Assembly (NCBI GenBank): GCA_963921935.1
Contig: OY998175.1
Span: 203,810,655-203,874,654, forward strand
Length of the DNA: 64,000 bases
Direction: 5' to 3'
DNA from: Galeruca laticollis
Taxonomy: Eukaryota > Arthropoda > Insecta > Coleoptera > Chrysomelidae
Below are positions 12,204 to 21,915 of the stretch, piece after piece. The first letter of the stretch is position 1, and every line of letters starts with the position of its first letter. The notes under the pieces are model-generated. The model was given only the letters and a program-made list of their open reading frames with translations, was not told the origin of the DNA and did no database searches. The translations under genes were made by a program, and so were the position numbers.

Positions 12204-12384
12204 CGGTGGGTCCAAGAAGGAAAGTGGAAGTTCTTAGAAGAGGAAAGGGTTTTAGTGAGTCGGGGGTCACCCCATCCCCACACTCCCCCAAGCGCCGAAA
12301 TACCAATGCCTGGGGGATCTGCTAGCACATTCCCTAAACCTATTCCAAAAAAAAGTGACCTACGGAGTCAATTCTTTTCTCAAT

Positions 12385-12906
12385 CGATCAGGACCTTGTC
12401 TCGCTGGGCGGTTATCTGACGAGTGAATTCTTCCATTTGATTCGTAACCTCTTCTCGCTGGGCGGTCATGCGACGAGTGAGTTCGTCTTGAATATGTTGA
12501 GTCAGTTGTTCCATGAGTTCACCCCTTTGTTTGACTAGTTGATCAGACAGTTTATCACAACGGTTGGATAGTTGCTGTCGTAACTCGTTGTTCTGTTTAC
12601 TAATTTGTTATTAAATACTGGCTAACCCGTTTTTCTGTGTCGATATGTCGATATTTGCTGGGATGACTCGTCTCTCTGGCTAGATATTTGCTAGGACAAC
12701 TCGTCTTTCTGAGTCGATTTTCGATGGCATAACATGTCCAATGGATCTTCGAATTTTACTGACTCCTGGTTGATACCTTCTATAAAAAAATACTCCCGTA
12801 ATCTTCTTAGCAGAACCGTCTTGGCACGTTCGGTTACCAATTCCCGCTCTCCTAGCTCTCTTCCGAGCACAGCAAGTTACAGTTCATCTAATTCCTTTCC
12901 AGGCAT
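12385..12906 (-). pseudogene. Ty3/gypsy gag with SAP-like N-terminus
   Basis: Reading minus from ATG 12906, the protein starts MPGKELDEL and then hits a stop. It continues with a SAP-like helix pair (LGRELGERELVTERAKTVLL). This is followed by a Q- and R-rich coiled coil in which a unit like RRMTAQREEVTNQMEEFT is repeated. Frames shift at about 12610-12680. SAP-type gag starts are common in insect gypsy elements. The fragment directly follows the primer-binding-site-like sequence and an LTR, so this is the 5' end of an element lacking everything downstream. Confidence 0.65.
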
Positions 12907-12921
12907 CCTTATTTCTTCTAT

Positions 12922-12939
12922 ACCCCACACCTGATACCA
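12922..12939 (-). promoter_or_regulatory. Primer-binding-site-like sequence of gypsy element
   Basis: On the minus strand this reads TGGTATCAGGTGTGGGGT, just after the LTR. A near-identical sequence (TGATGTCAGGTGTGGGGT) precedes the gag fragment at 43348, showing two members of one family. Confidence 0.6.
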
Positions 12940-13201
12940 TTTACAACACGATTGTGGATTTCTTGAAATAGTTTATTCAGAAACAAGGAATACAATTTAC
13001 AATTCTCTTCAGGAGAGTTTACAATTTCTCGCTAAATCGTTCAACTTCACTGCCATCACATTTGTCAACTCCCATTCCCAACTGTCGCACCTCCTTATAT
13101 ATTCATTTTCAATCTTTCATAATGTTCCCGAATGGTATTTCGAACCCACCCGAATCATCGATCTCAAAATCCAGAACATTCTATTGCTGTTCAACCTAAC
13201 A
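12940..13201 (-). repeat. Presumed 5' LTR of SAP-gag gypsy element
   Basis: The segment upstream (minus) of the primer-binding-site-like sequence holds a polyadenylation-like AATAAA (in TTTCTGAATAAACTATTTC) and a TATA-like stretch (ATATATAAGG). Both LTR boundaries are approximate because no second copy lies in the window. Confidence 0.5.
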
Positions 13202-13440
13202 GGGAAAAATGATACCTAACCTAAAACTAATTAACAGAGGAAAGAAGAATATTTAATTAACTTAACACTGTCACTATCATTCATGCCCTGCGATCTTTTA
13301 TAGCCACTGCTAAACTGCATTTTTAACGCCATCTATTCCCTTGGAAGGTTACAAACGAACTTTATTTTACTGATTGCTGTAATACCGTCATCTGTGAATT
13401 CACCCAAACCAAGCTGTTTGGATGTCAATTTTAAAAAATA
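13202..13440. other. No gene recognised
   Basis: A short gap between the gypsy LTR and the THAP exon. If the THAP gene is real, its first exon (the first two zinc ligands) should lie in or before this gap, but I could not identify it. Confidence 0.4.
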
Positions 13441-13997
13441 AAGTAATTTTTGACAAATGGGTAAATTTATGTGGAAATAGAAGGTTGAAGGATAAAATGA
13501 CATCTGAGAATATTCACAACAATTGTAGAGTGTGTGCCTTACACTTTATACCTAAAGATTTTGGTCCAAATAAAGTTCTGAAAAGAGGAGTTTTCCCATC
13601 AGTGAATTTACCAGGTAAATCTATAATAATTGAAGAAAAAAAAACTAACAACTAACTAGGATACATTTATTCAATAAATGTTTTTATTTTCTAGAATCTT
13701 CAGAAACAGTAACTCATGATGTTCCTTCCCCAATAATTGAAGCTGAACCATCAACCTCTTTAGCTGTACCACAAGTTGGCACTGTATCTGTAACTGATAG
13801 ACTTTAAAGTGACAGGAAGCTTCAAATGCGCAGTTTGTAAAACTGAGAGCTAAAAAAGCACAAGAATCCTGTGCTATTAATGAGGCTAGTTGTAGCTATT
13901 CAGTTGAACCCGAGCTGAAATTATCAACACATGCTGTTCAAGATTCTACTTCTGTCACAACAGCAGACTTGAATGCCACAGTTACTCCAAAAAGAAG
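13441..13997 (+). pseudogene. THAP zinc-finger gene, exons A and B (broken)
   Basis: Exon A (13441-13614) encodes the second half of a THAP domain. It has KWVNLCGN, then CRVCALHFIPKDF (the paired Cys and the Cys/His ligands), and the terminal GVFPSVNLP that matches the AVPTIF-type end. A GT donor follows at 13615 and a TTTCTAG acceptor precedes exon B at 13695. Exon B is low-complexity linker (SSETVTHDVPSPIIEAEPST). It carries a stop at 13805 and a frame change, and ends at a good donor (A|GTGAGT) at 13997. THAP domains bind DNA in host factors and in P-element transposases. The first C..C ligands are not found upstream. Exon 27796-27937 may be the continuation. Confidence 0.65.
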
Positions 13998-14024
13998 TGA
14001 GTGAATCATTAATTGATTTATTAG

Positions 14025-14029
<5 letters not shown>

Positions 14030-14063
<34 letters not shown>
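14030..14063. repeat. (AAT)n microsatellite, 3' tail of the minus-strand retroelement
   Basis: On the minus strand it follows AATAAAGTCGTTT, that is, the 3' end of the retrotransposon at 14264-15480. Terminal short tandem repeats of this kind are usual in CR1/L2/Jockey-type elements. Confidence 0.85.
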
Positions 14064-14065
<2 letters not shown>

Positions 14066-14263
14066 CGACTTTATTGCTTCCATATATTAATACAAGAAAA
14101 AAATAAAATACACATAAGGTTGAAAGCAAAAGGTGAAGTTCAGCTTACAAGCTGATACAACAACAGCTTCTAAAATGTTCCTCCACTTAACCTTGAATAC
14201 ATCGCTAGGTTGGTGTGACAACAAAATAAATTACAGTTAAATAAAAACTCAATCGTACGGATA

Positions 14264-15480
14264 TCAGTGTTGTATTGAAAATAAATGTTTCTTGTAGGTT
14301 TTCTTAAATCTTTGCAATCTGTAAGTTTTGAACATGGCAGGTACTTGATTATAAATCGAACATATTTGATAGGAATAACTGCGCCTGAAAATTTCTAGTC
14401 TGAAGATTGGGGGTGAAAGGGTTCCTTTGTATCGGATATTTAAATTATGTAGATCAGATCGATAGGTAATTTTTCTGTGTTTTATCATAAATTATTTTTT
14501 GAAAAAGGACAGCTGAATGTAGAATCCTTCTATTAGCCATATTTAGCCGACCATTATCTTTCGTTTTGTGAGAAATATGTTCTCTTCTGCGTATACCGAA
14601 TATGAGTCGTAAACATGAATTTTGCACTTTTTGTATTTTTCTTTGATATTGGTTGGATAAAAAAGGTTCATATAGTACATCAGCATAATTAAATATAAAC
14701 AATATCAGTGACTCACAGAGATTTGATTTCACATGTTGTGGGAGAAAATGCCGGTTGCCATATATATTTTTAAGAGTGAGGTATGCGCGTTGTATAAGTT
14801 GAATTATGTGTTTTTCAAATTTTAGATCGGAATCCAACATTATACCTAAACTTTTAGCTTCGCTTATATTCTGGAGAGTTTCATTTTTTATTACAATACG
14901 TACACTATCAGGAATCTCATCTCTTTTATTTTTGTTGTCAAAAAGTATAACATTAGACTTACTACAATTAATGCTTAGGCAGTGATCCTCTGCAGCTTTA
15001 ATAAAACTGTTAAGTTCCTTATTTATATACCCACATGACTCCACTACAGTACTGGGATGGAACCTATGATAAAGTTGAGTATCATCCGCATACAGGTGTA
15101 CATTACACAACTTAAAATTTTTCACTAGACAGGAAGTATATAAAGCAAAGGGCAATGGCCCCAGAATGGAGCCCTGAGGGACTCCGCACCGTAAATCCAT
15201 ATACCCAGAAGAGTGTCCGTCAACCACAACCATCTGTTTACGTCTTCGAAGGTAAGATGCTATAAGGTTTCTGGCATTATTGGAAAGTTCTATATAATAT
15301 AGAATTTCCAGCATTAAATTGTGGTTAGTGGTATCAAAGGCTCTGCTAAAGTCTAGCAAGATCAGAACAGTGCATTCACCCTTGTCCAAAGCTCTCACAA
15401 CATCGTCAATAATATGGAGAAGAGCCGTTGTACAACTATAATTTTCTCGAAATCCAGATTGTGTTATAGGTGTTTAACAA
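14264..15480 (-). pseudogene. Non-LTR retrotransposon reverse transcriptase (CR1/Jockey group), 5'-truncated
   Basis: Minus-strand frame 15398-14454 encodes the RT palm. It has LLDFSRAFDTTNH, then GVPQGSILGPLPFALYT, then YADDTQLY as the catalytic YADD box, followed by SLGIMLDSDLKFEKHI and the thumb. After a frameshift the C-terminus continues at 14488-14264 (LHNLNIRYKGTLSPPIFR). The element lacks its endonuclease and ORF1. It starts abruptly near 15480 and ends in a 3' UTR and (ATT)n tail at about 14030. Enzymatically this class copies its RNA at nicked target DNA. Confidence 0.88.
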
Positions 15481-15564
15481 AGACAGTTTCACAGAAATAG
15501 TAGATATTAGATATAGGTCAGTATTTTGATTTATTAAAAAACATGAAATATTATTAGGTACTTA

Positions 15565-16132
15565 CCAGATAGCACAATTACAAGAACAGCATATGCTTTC
15601 CACATTCCTTTTGGGAGGACCATGTTCCAAGAATATTCATTTTTTATACCAAGTAGGTAAGTGGAATGTGATAAGAAAAGACTAATGGGTACCTAAGTGT
15701 GTTCTCCACAAGTACTAGGAATGTGCCTCAGTACAATCATGGCATATTCCTGGGACAAATTTATTATGTTCCTTCATATTTATGTGAAAGCATATAATTG
15801 GAAGGTTCTTAGCATTTGCTACAGAATATACCATATATTTGTTAGGGATATTCTCTATATTCAAGATTATGGTAAGAATGTTCTTTACACATTCCAGGGA
15901 ATATGTCATGAAGGTATATAGAATGAGATAGACAATAAACTGGCACCTACGAAGAATTAGCTACAGCACCACCGTGGCATACTTCTTGAACCTCTGTATC
16001 TTTTTTTTTGAGAAAGCATACAATCAGAAGAAGCTTTGCACTTACTGTTCCTGTAAAATGTACCATGTTGAGTATTTACTCTGTGGTCAAGATTACGGTA
16101 AGAATGTTCTCCACACATTCCATGGAATATGG
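15565..16132. repeat. Left terminal and subterminal repeats of the 12-kb element
   Basis: GGAATRTG, CACATTCC and GAATATTC words recur. One longer unit, GGTAAGAATGTTCTYYACAC followed by ATTCC and GGAATATG, is present twice (about 15864-15906 and 16089-16132). Dense subterminal repeats are the usual transposase-binding regions of EnSpm/CMC-like elements. Confidence 0.55.
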
Positions 16133-16238
16133 TTTTTAGTTGATCCAGTATGAATTCGAAAACAGCTCAAACTTATTTGATATAGTACTCTGCACATACT
16201 ATAAATACAGGATCATTACGACGAGCTTTTATTAGGAT

Positions 16239-16385
16239 GGACCATATTCGTTAAGGAATGTATTGGAGGCACATTCATTTTCTCTGTGATGGCATTCATG
16301 AATATGTAAGAATATCATATGTTCATGATTGCCAATATGGTAAAAATTATTGTGCCACCAATTCATTCCGTAACGAATATGGTCC
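16239..16385. mobile_element. 147-bp palindromic MITE-like insertion
   Basis: The left arm starts GGACCATATTCGTTAAGGAA. The right arm, inverted, reads the same with two or three changes, then continues to pair for about 40 bases. It is non-coding and inserted near the left end of the larger transposon. Confidence 0.65.
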
Positions 16386-16837
16386 ATTATATAGAAAACC
16401 AGATTCGATCACTTTCTGCACATGACTTCCCTATACCTACTGATGTGCAATAACACAATCGCTAGCTGCAATATTTGTGAGGTTGTGCCCTTTCGTCTCT
16501 TCATTATATACAGTGTCTTTCATATTTCATAATAAAATTATTTTTTGAATTCGTTCAGAACCGCCTTGAATATCCAAATATGAAAATTCTTTGAAAACAA
16601 TAACTACAATATACAGAGGATTCAGTACGACTCCTGCAGATTATGGAAAACTGTCAAATGAAATTGAAGGTAATTTAGATACATATAATCATATACAGAC
16701 ATAGTATACAACGAGCTTTGTCGGCAAATATTATTTGAAAAACTGTAGTAGGTATACTAGTTTTTCCAGCGGATTCGAACATTGATGCGCGAATAATGCA
16801 TTGACCAAGTCGAAGTACACTTATCTCCAAATATATT

Positions 16838-16957
16838 TCCACCAAGTGGAAAATATGAGGCAAACATCTGACTGAAAACAACTACTTCCCTGGTATTAGT
16901 CAGGGAAATAGTTGATTTTACTGTCAGATGTTTGCCTCATATTTTCCACTTGGTGGA
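16838..16957. repeat. Near-perfect 120-bp hairpin
   Basis: The arm 16838-16892 (starts TCCACCAAGTGGAAAATATG) pairs with 16901-16957 around an 8-base loop. The outer 35 bp match perfectly and the inner 20 bp contain only a few mismatches. No family or terminal motif is recognised. It could be a very small MITE or a source of structured RNA. Confidence 0.8.
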
Positions 16958-17633
16958 GAGAAGGGTACTTTGACTTTGTTAATGTTATCATACAACTAAG
17001 TAATATCCAATTAAAAATGTAAATAACATCAGTAGGACAAAATTTCACAAATAAAAAACACATTGTAGTTTCAGCAGTTTTAATATATATAAAAATTTTA
17101 AACCATCATTTGTTGGCCTAATCCTACAAAGGAATGAATGAATTAGTTTTTGTGAAAATATACTTTACATAATTGGCATAGATTGATTTGTATAATACAA
17201 AATTGTTCCCCTCTACAAAAATAAAGTTATTATTCTGTGAAATATTTAGGTAATTCTGAAATAAAATACAAATAAATTGAAATATCAATTAGCAACAAGA
17301 ACAAGCATAAAATATATGCTGTGAAAGTTGAAGCTGATATTTCTGATTGCAATACACATATGCTAAAGTTGATTAATAAGTATATATTTATATCAAGGGA
17401 AATATCTTGTCTTACTTCTACTAAACAGCTTTGTTCAAAAATGAATACAAAGTGAATGTATATACAATTTTTATTTCAGTAGGTACACATAGTAATAATT
17501 TTTAAAATAAACTCAAAAAAATTTATGATATTGAATTATGAACAAAGCTGATTCAAGAAATAGTCAACTATAAAAAAACAAAAAAGAAATAGCTTTGGTA
17601 CAGCTCGACATATATGATATAATAAATAATAAC
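16958..17633. other. No gene recognised
   Basis: AT-rich DNA downstream (minus) of the last DUF4806 exon. It may include the 3' UTR of that gene. Confidence 0.5.
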
Positions 17634-20605
17634 CTGTTCATTTGTTACTCTCTGTGCTCTCTCCTTTGCTTTAACCAGCCATGCTTTTATAACCTGGATA
17701 CACTCGTATTCTGTAGAGTCATTGTATCGAAATTTGATACTTTCTGAAAAACGATGTATGATCAGATACACCCCAATTTTGAAATTTAAATTGAAAATAT
17801 AGCAATGGAAATGAAGTTAAATGCCAATGAATGGCAGAACACAATTCATACTTCTGAGAAAAATCATTGAAATTTATATTATCAACCTCAAGTTGTTACC
17901 AACAGGTGAAAAATAGTAATAAAAAAATTTAAACAATATGGATGCTAATAATGCCTTAGATAGTTTGTGAAGCAAGTTCCCTTTGAATTTTAGTACACAT
18001 GCTCTTGTTCAGCTATACATTGTATCTACAACTTACCCAATAGTGCACGAGCAAATAGTAAATCTTTAAATGCCTTTTTTTGTCTTGCTCCTTCCCAGGA
18101 ATAACTTCGAGCTACCTCATTAGAGTAAATTCTGTACAGTATTTTCTTAATACTCTGAGGTAAAGAAGATCCTCCAACACGGCCTAATTCGGACACCTGA
18201 AATGGAACGTATTCAAATCAACTGCCATTTTAAATAAAGTCTTTCAACATGAATGCAAATAATAAATGAATATATACGTCAACGTATCAAAATTCCATAA
18301 ATGATTACAATTTTAAGGATAAAATATTTTGAGGTGGTTTAGGAGAATGAGCATTCTAATCAGTTATCAAAATGGGGTATATTTTTGACTAACAAGCACG
18401 TATTTGTGTGGTTAGTCAAATACTACATACTGATATACAGTGTCCGGCATAAAGTTTGCAGCATATGGAAAACTTTTTTTTATTGATTTCTGAAAAAAAA
18501 TCATTCGTGATAAAAACCTCTGCTTCACCCCAAATTTGAACTGCAAACACCAAAATTGAATTATATACGACTCTATACGAAGGAGATAGAAAAGCATGAT
18601 TTATTTTCAAAATAATATGATCCCATTACTTTATTTCTCACGGTACAATTAATATTCATAGGGAAATATTGTTCAAAATCGAATCATAGCCACCTGAGAC
18701 CAATTTCATATCTCAACTTATGCTAGACAAATGGTTATTGTTAAATATGACAAAAACACTCTCTGAATGTTTTCTCATTTAATGAAAAAGTTATATGGGA
18801 ATAAAATTTGAAAATTATGTCAGTAAATCAACCCACCACTTCAATTTCAGTACTTTTATCAAAACTCTGACTACACAACATGATTTAGAATATTTCGTAA
18901 TATATTTGGTCAGAATTTCATCAAAATCTGTTCATAAATAAAAAAATTATAAAATAATCAAAAAAAATTTCCTTTTCATATTTTATTATTTTATAAGTTT
19001 TTTATAAATAAACAAATTTTGATGAAATTCTGACCAAATGTATTTCAAAATATTGTGAATCCAGTGGTTTAGTCAGAATTTTAATGAAAGTTCTGAAATT
19101 GAAGTGGTGAGTTGATTTATTGGCATAATTTTCCAATTTTATTCCCATATAACTTTTTTAGTTATGGACGCATTCCTACGTTATTTTTACATAAGCTACT
19201 TGAATATGTCTGGAATCCAGTGGCATCGTCAAATATTATTTAAAAAAATCGCCAGTATGTTTTTTGGATTTTTGACTTTGAAAAATGTTCGAAGTATGCC
19301 TTGAAAATTTTATTTTTATTTTGATTTGATGGTACTCAACTAGAACTATTGATGCTCCATCTATTCAAAAAAGACCTTCTGAATCGGATAATAAATAACA
19401 GTTTTAAAGAGGTGGCTCGCTTTCAAATGGATCACTATGTATATATGCTAGAGGGTATATAAATTCTGAACATACCACTGTATTGTAATTCTCAGAGTTC
19501 TTCAGCCAGTCCTCGAAAGAATCCATACCAGTTTCATCGTTGATAGGAAGGAAATCATAAAATGTCTTCAAGTTTCTCGACAGGTCAATTTTTATAGCAT
19601 CTGTTTCAAGTCTTTTTATTCTATGGATAGACGAAATGCTATCCACAACAGAATCTAACTTGAAATTTAGGTGAGTCAGCTCTTTCAAAACCATTTTTTG
19701 GAATTCTATAAAAGGAAAAAATGCATGGCAATTCATCATGTCATCAGGCCCTTTTCTCATTTATTTCTCTGGCTATATTTCTGAAATTTGGAACATTGAA
19801 TATGCTCACTAGACGGCACTTTTTGACATATTTGCAAAACAAATTCAACTTCCAGTTTTTCCGGAAATGACAATAACTTTTCGATTTTCAAATGGGACAC
19901 CCTGTATATTATTACAAGATCGGTTAGGGATGATCGTGAAGAATACAACGATACTAGGTTCGATAGTATTATCTCTAATGACTACGGAGATATCGCCATT
20001 TATTTTATTCATAAGCTCAATGAGTGGGAGAGAGAGTTGAATGGACCCCTCAGAAAAAGTTTCGTTCTCCTACTCATAGAGCTAATGGATGAAATATATG
20101 GCAATATCTTCGTAGTCATTGGAGATAACACCATCAAACTAGTATCGTTGGATTCCTCATGATCACCCCTAACCTATCTTGTAAAAATATACAGGATGTC
20201 CCATTTAAAATTCGAAAGTTGATGTCATTTACGGAAAATCCGAAAGTTGAATTTGCTTTACAAATATGTCAAAAAGTGCCGTCTAGTGAGCATTCAATTG
20301 CTGTCAGAAGCACCTTCCACTGCAATGCGCTTACAAATCCGAATTTCAGGAGCTTTAGTGTCAATTTCATTTGAGAAGAAAACAGTTGCATTCTGATCCT
20401 CATTACTTTCACATTGAAGGTTAACTTCCTTGTTTACTTTGGAAGGTATATGTATTTGAGACAGGGATGGTTGGATATTACTAATAACTTTATTGGTTTC
20501 ATGACCACAAATTGCAAGTTTTGTTGCCAACTTTCTATTCAATCTCCTCTTTATGGCTTTATTACTGAAACTGTGCACACGACCTTTCGAGGCTCTCATC
20601 TTCAA
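17634..20605 (-). CDS. DUF4806-domain protein, four exons (transposon-borne)
   Basis: Minus-strand exons with usable splice sites are 20605-20294 (starts MKMRASKGRVHSFSNKAIKR, basic; its own donor was not found), 19705-19476, 18196-18037 and 17743-17634. The exon at 19705 starts EFQKMVLKELTHLNFKLDSV and includes LPINDETGMDSFEDWL. The next exon gives SIKKILYRIYSNEVARSYSW and GARQKKAFKDLLFARALLG, the hallmark C-terminal part of DUF4806. The last exon gives CIQVIKAWLVKAKERAQR, which matches the closing helix of such proteins. The function of DUF4806 is unknown. A second DUF4806 gene in this window sits beside a transposase (48608-46530). Fold-back elements lie in two introns. The join of the first exon is inferred. 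Confidence 0.7.
18785..19159. mobile_element. Fold-back element with long inverted arms
   Basis: The left arm starts AAAAAGTTATATGGGAATAA, and the same sequence occurs inverted ending at 19159. Each arm is about 180 bp, diverged by about 10-15 percent by eye, around a short AT-rich centre. It lies in an intron of the DUF4806 gene and has no coding capacity. Confidence 0.75.
19796..20300. mobile_element. Fold-back element with ~200-bp inverted arms
   Basis: The outer ends read TTGAATATGCTCACTAGACGG (left, first 20 bases) and its inverted counterpart at 20300. Arms of about 200 bp include GGGACACCCTGTATA (left) and TATACAGGATGTCCC (right), flanking a 100-bp centre. It separates the first and second exons of the DUF4806 gene and overlaps the last codons of exon 1, so it may have damaged the donor site. 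Confidence 0.75.
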
Positions 20606-21915
20606 AATGAGTGAATAAATTGTTTCTTTGAAAATATGTTAATTTTGTGAAATATAAAAAATTACTATTGAAAATTATTAATACTTACAAAACTATACTT
20701 TCGACTACAACACCAGCTTCAACCATCAATTCTCCTCACGGCCCTACTACGTCGTTGGCTTGGCGTCTTCAAAATAGATGAATACTTTTACAACAAACTA
20801 CCTTTTTATTGAAAGCCTTAATTGAATCACAGATCATATAACTACTATTAAAAATTGATTGAATTAAATAATCTGTGCACACTACTCCTACTTCGTCACC
20901 AACACGTCACTAAAATGGCAAAAAGCCCGCCAAGCCAGGCAAGCTGCGAACCATAGACAAATAATAATAAAATATGTTTATTTCTCTATGCTGCGAACCA
21001 CAAACCACAGAATAATTATTCTCTGCTCTGTGCTGGAAACTTGAAATGCACTCACTAAGCACTGACCATCTCAGACCAATAAACTGGTGTTAATTTTGGA
21101 AGAAATGTTTGTTTAACAATTATATATGGTTTTGTCTACGCAAGGTTATTTAGGTCAAGTTGGGTTGGCTAATATAATTCACGCCTTTTCAACTCAGTTT
21201 GCCTGCTTCTAGTCTTCATTTAAATGTCCCACCATTACTGTGAGCAATCACAGACCGCTTTTGGTGTGCACTTTACTGTCCTATCAAAAGATCACTGAAA
21301 GGAAATTATGATAATTATATAATTTCATTTCAGTGCAAAGAATGCACACGAGGACACGATACAATTTGACAACTTCGAAACTATTTAAGAAACGCATCAC
21401 TGAGAAGAATATATATACTTTTGGATAATTGAAAGCACGGTACCGATGGAACTGTCAGGGTAAAATAATGAGAAAATCCATTTGACCCGAACCATTCATA
21501 GTATAATTTCCACAGAAAATTTGAAATATGTGTGATTCGTTAATATTTTGGGTTGGTATTTGAGTAGTGAAATTTTAAAGTCTATAATAGTGCCGTTCGT
21601 TAAGACGTATTCATCTGAATACTCGACTTGCTGGAAATTGATTTTTTAAAAGAGAAAGACGCATATAAAGTACCTATGTTAGAGAGAGATGAACAGATGT
21701 GAAAGGTGATCTCTTTTTGTAACATTAGATACACTTAAGATCACATCCAGTATTAAATCTATTAAATTTTTGGGAGAAAATCCAAATCGTTATTTCAATA
21801 TCATAAATCGCGAGCAAAAAGCTAGTTCACAGTATACCTAACAAACAGTAGTGCATCTTCAAGGCGGTACCTTTGAAGTTTCAAAGTAACTGTCGGCCAT
21901 GTTCTCTGGATAATT
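20606..21915. other. Intergenic part of the 12-kb element, no gene
   Basis: No protein family is seen. A palindrome at 21284-21336 (CACTGAAA and TTTCAGTG arms) and the words around 21140-21250 resemble those at 24640-25080. This suggests remnants of one fold-back family on both sides of the nested 2.5 kb element. Confidence 0.45.
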
